Below, in pieces: positions 42,630 through 51,316 of a DNA stretch of 64,000 nt. Under the pieces are notes generated by a model. It saw only the letters and a program-made list of their open reading frames with translations, was not told the DNA's origin and made no database searches. Each line of letters opens with the position of its first letter. The stretch's first letter is position 1. Source of the stretch: Bacillota bacterium. GTDB lineage: Bacteria > Bacillota > Clostridia > Lachnospirales > Lachnospiraceae. Both the position numbers and the translations under genes were made by a program. The stretch covers positions 284,416 to 348,415 of the forward strand of contig JAEXNR010000037.1 of NCBI GenBank assembly GCA_023439505.1, written 5' to 3'.

Positions 42630-44045
42630 ATGATTAAATTTGGAACGGGAGGCTTTCGGGGAATTATCGGTGATGATTTCACCAAAGCCAATATACAGAA
42701 GCTGGCAAAGGCGCTGGCCTTGAAAATGAAAAACGAAGGGGTGACAGAAAACGGGATTGCCATAGGGTATGACAGGAGGTTTCTATCAAAGGAGTCGATG
42801 CACTGGGCAGCAGAAATTTTTGCTGCGGAGGGGATTACCTCCTATCTGATTAATCGTTCATCACCCACCCCACTGATCATGTATTATGTAATGAAGCATA
42901 AATTACACTACGGTTTAATGGTCACAGCAAGTCATAATCCTGCAATTTATAATGGGATTAAAGTCTTTACCTACGGGGGACGAGACGCGGACGAGACGCA
43001 GACCAAGGACATAGAGAATTATATTGCAGATGTAAAAGAGGATGAAATTAGCGTCATGGAATATGAAGAGGGGTTGAAAAAGGAATTCATTCTGGAGCTC
43101 AATCCATTGAACGAATATCTGGATAATATCATTAACTCCATCGACATGCAGTCCATCAGAAGCAGGGCACTTAAGGTGGCATTGGATCCTATGTATGGTG
43201 TGAGTGAGACTTCCCTGAAAACCATTCTCCTGACGGCCCGATGTGATGTGGATACCATACACGAACGACATGATACGCTGTTTGGCGGGAAACTGCCATC
43301 CCCATCTGCCCAGACCTTGAGAAGTCTGATTAACCGGGTAAATGACCGTAAATGTGATATCGGTATTGCAACGGACGGAGATGCGGACAGGATTGGTGTA
43401 ATTGATGATACCGGCAAATTTCTGCATCCAAATGACATATTGGTCCTATTATATTATTATCTTGTCAAGTATAAGGGATGGCATGGTCCTGTGGTCAGAA
43501 ATCTTGCCACAACCCATATGTTAGACAAAGTTGCAGAAAGCTTTGGAGAAAGATGTTATGAGGTACCGGTAGGATTTAAATATATCTCAGCAAAAATGAA
43601 TGAGACCAATGCGATTATCGGGGGAGAGTCGTCAGGAGGTCTGACCGTAAGAGGTCACATCAATGGAAAAGATGGTATCTATGCAGCTGCACTTCTAATT
43701 GAAATGATTGCAGTTACCAATAAAAAACTCTCAGAGATCATGAAGGATATTGAAAGGGAATACGGTTCCATCTTCATGGAGGAAAGAGATTATACCTTTA
43801 GTCATGAGAAGAAGGAAGCAATGTATCAGACCTTGCTGGTTAATAAATATCTTCCGGAGATGCCTTTTGATATTGAGAAGGTATCCTACCTTGACGGCTG
43901 TAAAGTATATTTTAAGAACGGAGGCTGGATTATTACCAGGTTTTCGGGGACGGAACCTTTGCTGAGAATATTCTGTGAAATGCCGGATGCAGAAGATGCC
44001 GGTCAATTATGTGAGCTATTTGAAGAATTTTTACAACTTAAATAG
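42630..44045 (+). CDS. Phosphohexomutase, probably phosphoacetylglucosamine mutase
   Basis: A 471-residue alpha-D-phosphohexomutase. The phosphoserine loop is VTASHNPAIYNG, the Mg-binding loop DGDADRIGV, the sugar-binding loop GGESSGG, and the phosphate-binding loop RFSGTEPLLRI. Family members act on glucose, mannose or GlcNAc phosphates. Because it follows chbP by 23 bases, it most likely converts GlcNAc-1-phosphate to GlcNAc-6-phosphate. GGAGG precedes the ATG. Confidence 0.88.
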   Translation: MIKFGTGGFRGIIGDDFTKANIQKLAKALALKMKNEGVTENGIAIGYDRRFLSKESMHWAAEIFAAEGITSYLINRSSPTPLIMYYVMKHKLHYGLMVTASHNPAIYNGIKVFTYGGRDADETQTKDIENYIADVKEDEISVMEYEEGLKKEFILELNPLNEYLDNIINSIDMQSIRSRALKVALDPMYGVSETSLKTILLTARCDVDTIHERHDTLFGGKLPSPSAQTLRSLINRVNDRKCDIGIATDGDADRIGVIDDTGKFLHPNDILVLLYYYLVKYKGWHGPVVRNLATTHMLDKVAESFGERCYEVPVGFKYISAKMNETNAIIGGESSGGLTVRGHINGKDGIYAAALLIEMIAVTNKKLSEIMKDIEREYGSIFMEERDYTFSHEKKEAMYQTLLVNKYLPEMPFDIEKVSYLDGCKVYFKNGGWIITRFSGTEPLLRIFCEMPDAEDAGQLCELFEEFLQLK

Positions 44046-44376
44046 ACGTTGCATAAAAAGCATAAGAGGGCAGTAGATTTATCATAGATGAAACCATTCA
44101 GCTGCTTCTCCACACAAACGTGGCAATCCTATGCGTGGCTTTGAATGGGGAGGGAACCTGGAACTGTAGCTGAAACCGGGTTACGATATCAATTATTTAG
44201 CAAATGGTACTATAAAGAGGAAATGGGTTATGATAAAATAGCAAAAAGAGGGTTATCTCTTAGGGGGTAACCCTTTTGTGCAGAATAAATGGTATGCCGT
44301 AAAAGGGAGATACAAGCGAGGGGAAAGAGCAGTATCATTCTTAATTTGCTTTATTCTGGCAGAACGGAGGGGCAGT
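44046..44376 (+). other. 331-bp leader region with structured RNA candidate
   Basis: CCATTCA (44094-44100) pairs with TGAATGG (44142-44148), enclosing CCAC/GTGG. AACCTGG (44155-44161) pairs with CCGGGTT (44176-44182); its loop contains GTAGCTGAA (44166-44174), which can pair with TTCAGCTGC (44097-44105), forming a pseudoknot or an alternative to the first stem. The layout resembles a riboswitch aptamer but I recognise no known class. A terminator-like hairpin follows at 44249. Confidence 0.4.
44249..44277 (+). terminator. Hairpin with short T-run before sensor kinase gene
   Basis: AGGGTTA (44249-44255) pairs with TAACCCT (44268-44274), then TTTTG. The short T-run makes it a weak terminator or attenuator. 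It lies after the structured region and before the kinase gene. Confidence 0.5.
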
Positions 44377-46236
44377 ATGGATCAGGAAGAACTGAATGTG
44401 GATGAGAAATATTATCAGAGGGATCCCATATCCTTAAGAAGAAGACTTTTGATATTGGTTGTCACTTGTTGGAGTGTTCCGGTCATATTTATATTTTTAT
44501 TTGTTGCAATCTCTTATCGTAACAGCATCATCAATAAGACGGAGCAATTAATGGAAGACTGGGCGAAGAATTTTACCACCCTTTATTCCCAGAAAATTGA
44601 TGAGGCAATTACCATATCAAAGAAGTCCTCCTATGAACGTGTGATTGAAGATAATTGGAAGAAATACAGGACAGGGTCAATCAATGAAACGGATTTTTAC
44701 AAAGAGATCATCGGTAATCTGAAAACAAAGTTCTATAGTGACAACCGTTTTGTCATGGCAGTCTTTTATTTGAGTGAGGAGCCGGATAAACTGTACTACA
44801 CATCACGCCAGCCCACGGAATATATTAACATCTTCAAAAATCAGGTAAAAGAGGAAGCGATGAAGATAACGGGAGAGGATACCTCAGACGCCCATATCAG
44901 AATAATACAGGACAAGATTTATATCATCCGAAATCTCTATACTACGACAAAATATACAAAGTTTGGTACACTGGTAGTAGAGCTGAACAAGGACAAGCTA
45001 TTTGACGCGATCTCCAAAAATGACGACTATGAACTTGGTTATTATATCAATAATACGAACTCCATGATTTATTGTGATCAAGCATTAAAAGAGGACAGTA
45101 AACAAAGAATTATCAAAGATTTAAGCTATTATTATTCTACAAAAAACAATCGAAAGCTGATCATGAAGGATGAGGATACCTTCACCGGCTTACTGTATCA
45201 GCAGAAATTCAATGATTACCATTTTGGTGCAATATTAGTGGCGGACAAGGGTGTCATTTATGCTGAGTTAAATGATGTAATAAAAATTATCGTACTGATT
45301 CTCATCATCATCATTCCCGTATTTATCTATATGCTTTATTTTATTTCGATCCATATATCTGCCCCCATCAGCAGGCTGATTGCAGCCTCGAAGGAGTTGG
45401 AGAAGGGTAATATCGGGATGCAGATTGAAGGCGATCCCATGCCGAATACCGAATTCAATTATATGCTGGAATCCTTTAATCGTATGTCCTCAGAGATTAA
45501 GTACATCTTTGACTATGCCAACAATGAAGAATTGGCGAAAAAAGAAGCTAAGATCATTGCACTGCAATCTCAGATCAATCCCCATTTCCTGAATAATACC
45601 CTGGAGATGATGAACTGGCAGGCACGAATGGCCGGGGATGTGGAAGTAACAAAGATGATAGAAGCACTTGGAACGCTGCTGGATTATAGTATGGACCGCT
45701 CAAACAAAAAATTGATCAATCTTTCGGAAGAACTTCGCTGTGCCGATGCATATTTTTACATTACCTCCATGCGGTTCGGACAAAGACTCAGGGTAGAAAA
45801 AGAGGTTGATTCCTCCCTGCTGCAAATTCAGGTTCCCCAGTTAATCCTCCAGCCAATCATCGAGAATGCTGTGGTACATGGAGTGGAGGTAGTAACGAGC
45901 GGAACGATTACCTTAAAGGTGTATAAGGAAGTGGACAATGTTATTTTACAGGTGATCAATACAGGAAAGGATATGACGAAGGAAGACATTGAGCGGGTAC
46001 AAAATATCCTGGAGGGCAGAATTACAAATCCGACCCAGGGAGATGGAGTGCGGGTTTCGCTTGGAATACGTAATGTCAATGAGCGCATCAAACTAATCTA
46101 CGGCGAGGAATATGGACTGACTATCCGACCCATCGACGAAGGGATGATTGCATCCACAATCACGATACCATGTGAACCGCACATTACGTCAAAAGATGAC
46201 AAATTACTGAAAATTCTATTTGACAAATCAAAATAA
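44377..46236 (+). CDS. YesM-type sensor histidine kinase
   Basis: A 619-residue membrane kinase: helix 1 near residues 20-42, a large outer sensor domain, helix 2 (IIVLILIIIIPVFIYMLYF), HAMP, His_kinase domain (QSQINPHFLNNTLEMMNW with the phospho-accepting His), and an ATPase domain (PIIENAVVHGV; GVRVSLGIRNVNERI). It belongs to the LytS/YesM class that pairs with AraC-type response regulators, here the one at 49667. It probably senses a sugar outside the cell, perhaps with the binding protein. ATG 44377 follows GGAGG by about five to six bases; the longer frame from 44278 overlaps the hairpin. Confidence 0.9.
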   Translation: MDQEELNVDEKYYQRDPISLRRRLLILVVTCWSVPVIFIFLFVAISYRNSIINKTEQLMEDWAKNFTTLYSQKIDEAITISKKSSYERVIEDNWKKYRTGSINETDFYKEIIGNLKTKFYSDNRFVMAVFYLSEEPDKLYYTSRQPTEYINIFKNQVKEEAMKITGEDTSDAHIRIIQDKIYIIRNLYTTTKYTKFGTLVVELNKDKLFDAISKNDDYELGYYINNTNSMIYCDQALKEDSKQRIIKDLSYYYSTKNNRKLIMKDEDTFTGLLYQQKFNDYHFGAILVADKGVIYAELNDVIKIIVLILIIIIPVFIYMLYFISIHISAPISRLIAASKELEKGNIGMQIEGDPMPNTEFNYMLESFNRMSSEIKYIFDYANNEELAKKEAKIIALQSQINPHFLNNTLEMMNWQARMAGDVEVTKMIEALGTLLDYSMDRSNKKLINLSEELRCADAYFYITSMRFGQRLRVEKEVDSSLLQIQVPQLILQPIIENAVVHGVEVVTSGTITLKVYKEVDNVILQVINTGKDMTKEDIERVQNILEGRITNPTQGDGVRVSLGIRNVNERIKLIYGEEYGLTIRPIDEGMIASTITIPCEPHITSKDDKLLKILFDKSK

Positions 46237-46334
46237 TAGCGAATATTACTATAAATAAGAAGTAATTTGTTGGGAACATAACAAGTTTGAACAAATAATA
46301 TCAAGATAGACTAATGCTTTCTAAGGGTAATCTA

Positions 46335-46351
46335 TTTATAATATTCCTATA
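46335..46351 (+). promoter_or_regulatory. Sugar ABC operon promoter, motif shared with chbP
   Basis: TTTATAATATTCCTATA, with TATAAT at 46337-46342. It matches 16 of 17 bases of the chbP promoter motif, and the bases just upstream (CTAAGGGTAATC) are also similar to those before chbP. Confidence 0.5.
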
Positions 46352-46407
46352 CCGAATAGTAACATCCAGGAGGTAAAAAAATTATTATTTTTAGGGAGGA
46401 ATAAGGA

Positions 46408-47757
46408 ATGAAGAAGATGAGAAAGTTTCTGTCCGTGTTACTTGCAGTTGTAATGATCGTATCCATGATTTCTGCATGCAGCAAGGATGAGAAGAAGGAT
46501 GAGACTCCGGCATCAAATGATGCGGTAGCTACTCAGGCACCAAGTGACAGTGACAATGCTGCGGCAACAGAGGCTCCGAAAGAGAACAATCCGGTTACAT
46601 TACAGACCGTTTCCATGTATGGCGGCACAGATCCGAATGCAGCGAACTACCAGGACAATATAGCCAAATTTATGGAGACATATCCCTATATTACCATCGA
46701 AGATGATTCTCAGACATCCGATCAGGACTGGAAGACAAAGATTGCAGCTGACTTTTCTGTTGGGAATGAACCGGATGTAATTCAGTACTTTACAGATGCC
46801 AATGCAAGTGATGTTCTCGCAGCTGATAAATTTGTTTCAATTGATGAAATCAAAGCAGAATATCCTGATTATGCGAAAGATACCCTTGCCAGTGCATTAA
46901 AAGCAGCAGCAAATCCTGACGGTGTTGAACGTGCTGTTCCTACCACAGGATATTGGGAAGGATTATTCTGTAACAAAGACTTATTTGATAAGTACGGACT
47001 TGAGCTTCCTACAGACTGGGATAAATTAACGAAAGCAATTGATACATTTAAACAAAATGATATAGTTCCTATTGCAGTTTCACTTCTTCAAGTACCTCAT
47101 TACTGGGTTGAATTCCTGATGTTATCCTCAGCAGGTCCTGACGGATATGCACAGGTTCCTACAACCGTACCCCAGGAATGGGCAAAAGGTCTTGATATGT
47201 TTAAAACCTTAAGAGACATGGGAGCATTTCCGGTGGATACAGATACCATTGATAATGATATGGCCGGAGAATTATTTAAGAATAAACAGGCTGCAATGCA
47301 GTTAGACGGTTCCTGGTATGCAGGTGGTATTCCGGATCAGGATAATACGGTAGTTGTAAGCTTCCCTGTTATTCCGGGCGGAAAGGCTCAGGCCGGCGCA
47401 ATGGTTGGCGGTATTTCTGTCGGTTTCTATATTACCAAGAAAGCTTGGAATGATCCCGATAAGAGAGATGCAGCTGTCAAATTTGTTATGGCACATACCA
47501 ATAAAGACGCGGTTCAGACTTATTGGGGTGGCAATGGTCAGGCAGCAGCAGCTGTGGATCCTTTGGACAGCATGACACCACTTGGTGTATCAGGGCTTAA
47601 TTACAGCAGTGCGGCAACCAGTATTTCATCTCCGACAGACTCCAGATTGTCTCAGGAAGCATATAATACGTTAATTGGCGGTATTGTTGATGTTTCTACC
47701 GGAGCTAAGACCTCCACTGACTTATTACAGGAAGTTTTAAATATTAATGCAAAATAG
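46408..47757 (+). CDS. Sugar ABC transporter substrate-binding lipoprotein
   Basis: A 449-residue lipoprotein with the lipobox ISAC (MISACSKDE), a Glu/Thr/Ala-rich linker and an SBP_bac_1-type domain. It would capture an oligosaccharide, probably chitobiose or short chitin chains, for the permeases encoded next. GGGAGGAATAAGG precedes the ATG. A perfect terminator-like hairpin after the stop suggests that it is made in excess over the permeases. Confidence 0.9.
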   Translation: MKKMRKFLSVLLAVVMIVSMISACSKDEKKDETPASNDAVATQAPSDSDNAAATEAPKENNPVTLQTVSMYGGTDPNAANYQDNIAKFMETYPYITIEDDSQTSDQDWKTKIAADFSVGNEPDVIQYFTDANASDVLAADKFVSIDEIKAEYPDYAKDTLASALKAAANPDGVERAVPTTGYWEGLFCNKDLFDKYGLELPTDWDKLTKAIDTFKQNDIVPIAVSLLQVPHYWVEFLMLSSAGPDGYAQVPTTVPQEWAKGLDMFKTLRDMGAFPVDTDTIDNDMAGELFKNKQAAMQLDGSWYAGGIPDQDNTVVVSFPVIPGGKAQAGAMVGGISVGFYITKKAWNDPDKRDAAVKFVMAHTNKDAVQTYWGGNGQAAAAVDPLDSMTPLGVSGLNYSSAATSISSPTDSRLSQEAYNTLIGGIVDVSTGAKTSTDLLQEVLNINAK

Positions 47758-47790
47758 TTTTGATTACAGATTTAAATGATAAAATGTTTG

Positions 47791-47824
47791 GCAGAGGGGT
47801 TTTATAATCCGCCCCTCTGCTTTT
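47791..47824 (+). terminator. Hairpin after substrate-binding protein gene
   Basis: GCAGAGGGG (47791-47799) and CCCCTCTGC (47812-47820) form a perfect nine-pair stem followed by TTTTATA. It probably lets only part of transcription through to the permease genes. Confidence 0.8.
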
Positions 47825-47857
47825 ATACAAATAGGCAGGGAAGAAAGGCGGGATATC

Positions 47858-48739
47858 ATGCTTTACAAAAAGAAATTACCTTTACTGGTTTTTTTATTAC
47901 CTGGATTTATCTTAATGATTGTATTTTTGTACATACCATTTTTACAGAATATTACCAACAGCTTTTATGACATGACTTCAGTGGTAAAGATGCCGGGGCA
48001 GGAATGGAAATTCATAGGAATGACTAATTTTAAGAATTTGTTCTCAGATCCCAAAATCAGAATCGCATTGCTGAATTCATTAAAGATGATGGGACTTACC
48101 ATCGTATTTCAGGTAGGCCTGGCTTTTATACTGGCTGTAATGGTAAATGCAATCAAACGTGGAGCGCAATTCTTTCGTACCGTATATTTTTTCCCAATTG
48201 TAATTTCAGCAACAGCAATTGGTCTGTTATTTAAATTATTTTACGCCTACAATGGCGGTATGTTAAATCAATTATTGAAATCACTGGATATGAAGCCTAT
48301 AAACTGGCTTGCTCCCAATTTGGCATTTATTATGGTATCAATACCCACTCTCTGGAGCTATGTGGGCTTTTATTTTGTTATATTACTGACGGGTATCAGT
48401 GATATCCCGGAGGATGTATATGAAGCGGCATCAATTGATGGCTGTACGAAATTCAAGCAGGTTTTTTATGTTACGATACCGCTGCTTCGCGGTGTCATCT
48501 GCACTTGTATCACATTAGCGGTGACAGGTGCGTTAAAAGTATTCGATTTACCCTGGGCCATCGTACCAAAAGGTGCACCGCAGGGTGTCACTCATTTTTT
48601 GGGAACCTATATGTATGAACAAACCTTTACCATCGGTAATATTGACTATGGTTCTGCCATCGCTCTGGTCATTGTTTTATTTGGGGTTGTGGTATCTCGA
48701 ATTGTAAACATTGTACTTAAGCCGGATGCGAATCTGTAG
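47858..48739 (+). CDS. Sugar ABC transporter permease, MalF-like
   Basis: A 293-residue membrane protein with about six helices and the inner-membrane-permease loop YEAASIDGCTKFKQVFYVTIPLL (EAA motif), which contacts the ATPase. It forms the channel together with the following permease. The ribosome site is poor (AAGGCGGGATATC), in keeping with lower expression than the binding protein. The substrate is inferred from neighbours. Confidence 0.9.
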   Translation: MLYKKKLPLLVFLLPGFILMIVFLYIPFLQNITNSFYDMTSVVKMPGQEWKFIGMTNFKNLFSDPKIRIALLNSLKMMGLTIVFQVGLAFILAVMVNAIKRGAQFFRTVYFFPIVISATAIGLLFKLFYAYNGGMLNQLLKSLDMKPINWLAPNLAFIMVSIPTLWSYVGFYFVILLTGISDIPEDVYEAASIDGCTKFKQVFYVTIPLLRGVICTCITLAVTGALKVFDLPWAIVPKGAPQGVTHFLGTYMYEQTFTIGNIDYGSAIALVIVLFGVVVSRIVNIVLKPDANL

Positions 48740-48750
48740 GGAGGATGTAT

Positions 48751-49602
48751 ATGAGAGCGATGAAAATAAAGAAAAAGAAAGTATTCTCCATGGCAAAGCT
48801 CGTAATTTATCTTATATTAACTTTATGGGCCTGTACAACCGTGTTCCCATTCCTCTGGGTGCTGGTCAATTCCTTTAAGCCTTCCAGGGAAGTGATTAAC
48901 AGTTCCTTTTCACTACCAAAGGAATTTACGTTTGATAATTATACAAATGCTTTTGAAAAACAAAACATTTTAGTTTCATATAAAAACAGTCTTGTCATCT
49001 CCGGAAGTGTTACAATCGCGGTTATGCTTCTTGCCACCATGATGGCATTTGCCATGACAAGATATAAGTTTAAGGGAAAGGGCATAGTGAATGCATTAAT
49101 CATATCAAGTTTGATGTTTCCCGCCTTTTCCACTATTATCCCGGTATTTAAGTTAATGACTCAGATGAGTCTTTTGAATAAGCCGCTGAGTGTAATATTA
49201 CCGCAGGTAGCCGGGAATCTGAGTTTTGCGGTGATTGTAATGATGGGTTTTTTACGGGGACTGCCCCTGGAGATGGAAGAGGCAGCTTATATGGAGGGAG
49301 CAGGCGTTGCCAAAGTCTTTACCAAAATAATTATTCCGCTTTCCAGACCATCTTTAGCAACGGTGGCAATTTTTTGTTTCTTATGGTCCTATAATGATTT
49401 ATTTGTTCAGTTGATCATGATTCGTAAAAGAGCCAAATATCCCATCAGTACGTTACTGATAGAAATCAGTTCCAAGTACGGTACGGATTACGGTTTAATG
49501 GCATCTGCGGTGACCCTTATCATCATACCAATTCTTCTTGTATATATTTTACTGCAAAAGAATATCATAAAAGGATTGACAGCCGGAGCAATAAAAGGAT
49601 AA
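48751..49602 (+). CDS. Sugar ABC transporter permease, MalG-like
   Basis: A 283-residue permease with about six helices and the EAA loop EEAAYMEGAGVAKVFTKIIIP. It pairs with the permease just before it. ATG 48751 is preferred, with GGGAGG six bases upstream; ATG 48745 is too close to that site. No ATPase gene is nearby, so a shared MsmX/UgpC-type ATPase encoded elsewhere is probably used. Confidence 0.9.
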   Translation: MRAMKIKKKKVFSMAKLVIYLILTLWACTTVFPFLWVLVNSFKPSREVINSSFSLPKEFTFDNYTNAFEKQNILVSYKNSLVISGSVTIAVMLLATMMAFAMTRYKFKGKGIVNALIISSLMFPAFSTIIPVFKLMTQMSLLNKPLSVILPQVAGNLSFAVIVMMGFLRGLPLEMEEAAYMEGAGVAKVFTKIIIPLSRPSLATVAIFCFLWSYNDLFVQLIMIRKRAKYPISTLLIEISSKYGTDYGLMASAVTLIIIPILLVYILLQKNIIKGLTAGAIKG

Positions 49603-49666
49603 AAGAAATTGACTTTCATGGATTGTGGATATAAAATTGTTTTGTGCCAGAAAGGGGAAGGAAACA

Positions 49667-50449
49667 ATGTATAAAGTAATTATCATTGATGATGAACCTA
49701 TCATTGTAGAAGGATTATCCAGAACAATACCTTGGGATAAGTTTGGCTGTCAGATTGTGGCTACCGCTTATGATGGAATAGAAGGCACGAAAGCAATCAG
49801 AAATTATAAACCTGATATTGTGATTTCTGATATTGCTATGCCGGGTATGGATGGACTCAGTATGGTTGCAGGGTTAAAATCCGAATTCCCTGATCTGCAG
49901 ATTAGTATCTTAACAGGGTATCGGATCTTTGATTATGCACAAAAGGCAATTAAGCTTGGTGTAACCAGATTTTTATTAAAACCTTCCAATATGGAAGAAC
50001 TGGAAGAAGCCATTGAAGTCATGGTAAAGAATCTTAAGGATACGAATACTTCTGATCAAAGTCAGAACAGTCAGCCGGAAGAAAGCAAACTGGATAATGC
50101 TGCCAGCAGCTTCATCGTGAACAATGCAATTAAGTATATAGAGAAAAATTATGCCCGAAAGCTGACATTATCAGATGTTGCAGAAAAAACATATGTGAGT
50201 CAGTGGCATTTAAGCAAATTGCTGAATCAGCATATGGGACAGAACTTTTCGGAAATTTTGAATGATGTGAGAATTCGGGAAGCCCAAAAGCTATTGAACG
50301 ATCCGGCCTTAAGAATCGGTGATATCGCCGAGATGGTTGGATATATTGATATGGCTCATTTTTCACGTATGTTTAAAAAGATACTTGGGATACCGGCTAC
50401 GGAATATCGCAATACCATTTCTTCCGGGAAAATGGAAGCGAAAGAGTAA
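49667..50449 (+). CDS. YesN-type response regulator, receiver plus AraC domain
   Basis: A 260-residue regulator. The receiver domain has the acidic pocket IIDDEP, the phospho-acceptor Asp in IVISDIAMPGMDG and the lysine in LLKPSN. The C-terminal AraC domain has two helix-turn-helix motifs (LTLSDVAEKTYVSQWHLSKL and IGDIAEMVGYIDMAHFSRMF). It should receive phosphate from the YesM-type kinase and activate the chitobiose genes. GGGGAAGG precedes ATG 49667; the frame upstream has no support. Confidence 0.91.
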   Translation: MYKVIIIDDEPIIVEGLSRTIPWDKFGCQIVATAYDGIEGTKAIRNYKPDIVISDIAMPGMDGLSMVAGLKSEFPDLQISILTGYRIFDYAQKAIKLGVTRFLLKPSNMEELEEAIEVMVKNLKDTNTSDQSQNSQPEESKLDNAASSFIVNNAIKYIEKNYARKLTLSDVAEKTYVSQWHLSKLLNQHMGQNFSEILNDVRIREAQKLLNDPALRIGDIAEMVGYIDMAHFSRMFKKILGIPATEYRNTISSGKMEAKE

Positions 50450-50496
50450 CGAAACAGACGATTATACATGAGTATAGAACAGAGAAGAGGAAAGAC

Positions 50497-51222
50497 ATGA
50501 TTATTTATAAGGCAAAAGATTATAAAGATATGAGCAGAAAGGCGGCCAATATTTTGTCCGCCCAGGTCATTATGAAACCGAATTGTGTGCTGGGATTGGC
50601 GACAGGGTCCTCTCCAATCGGTACCTATCAACAGTTAATTGAATGGTATATCAAAGGTGATTTGGATTTTTCGGATGTAAAAACAGTCAATCTGGATGAG
50701 TATAAGGGACTATCCCGCGAAAATAAGCAAAGTTACTATTATTTTATGAGGGAGAACTTTTTTAAACATATTAATATTGATCCTGGCAATACGTTTTTGC
50801 CTGATGGTATGGCAGTGGATGACAGCGCAGAGTGTGAACGATACAATCAAATCATTCACTCCTTGGGAGGGATTGATTTGCAATTGCTTGGTCTTGGTCA
50901 TAACGGCCATGTTGGATTTAATGAACCGGAGCAGGCGTTTGAGAAGGAAACCCATTGTGTAGCTTTAACAGAGAGTACCATCAATGCCAATTCCAGATTA
51001 TTTGATCATTCGGAAGAGGTACCAAGATACGCCTACACCATGGGAATTAAAACAATTATGCAAGCCCGGAAGATCGTTGTAGTAGTGAGTGGAGAGGATA
51101 AGGCGGACATTGTGAAAACTGCATTCTTTGGTGCGGTAACACCTTCCGTACCCGCATCCATCTTACAGATGCACAATGATGTCATTTTAGTTGGTGACGA
51201 AGCAGCATTATCAAAACTATAA
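50497..51222 (+). CDS. nagB: Glucosamine-6-phosphate deaminase
   Basis: A 241-residue enzyme that converts glucosamine-6-phosphate to fructose-6-phosphate and ammonia. Motifs: GLATGSSPIGTY near residue 33, TVNLDEYKGL with the active-site Asp, and LLGLGHNGHVGFNEP with the ring-opening His. Length is normal. It follows the response regulator by 47 bases and is the last catabolic step before glycolysis. Confidence 0.93.
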   Translation: MIIYKAKDYKDMSRKAANILSAQVIMKPNCVLGLATGSSPIGTYQQLIEWYIKGDLDFSDVKTVNLDEYKGLSRENKQSYYYFMRENFFKHINIDPGNTFLPDGMAVDDSAECERYNQIIHSLGGIDLQLLGLGHNGHVGFNEPEQAFEKETHCVALTESTINANSRLFDHSEEVPRYAYTMGIKTIMQARKIVVVVSGEDKADIVKTAFFGAVTPSVPASILQMHNDVILVGDEAALSKL

Positions 51223-51241
51223 TTCGCGGAAAACATAAAGG

Positions 51242-51263
51242 GAAGTAATTGTAAAATTACTTC
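51242..51263 (+). terminator. Small hairpin between nagB and nagA
   Basis: GAAGTAAT (51242-51249) and ATTACTTC (51256-51263) form a perfect eight-pair stem with a six-base loop. No strong T-run follows, so it may be a weak terminator or a stability element. Confidence 0.4.
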
Positions 51264-51316
51264 TTATGAATATATAATACGTTAAGAAAATAATGGACTG
51301 AAAGAGGTGTACAAAC

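Noticed and set aside
44094..44190. c-di-GMP-I (GEMM) riboswitch, because of a GTAGC...GGGTTAC-like 3' part
   Set aside because: The conserved GCAAA and ACGCAAAGCC elements are missing, so the region is left unassigned.
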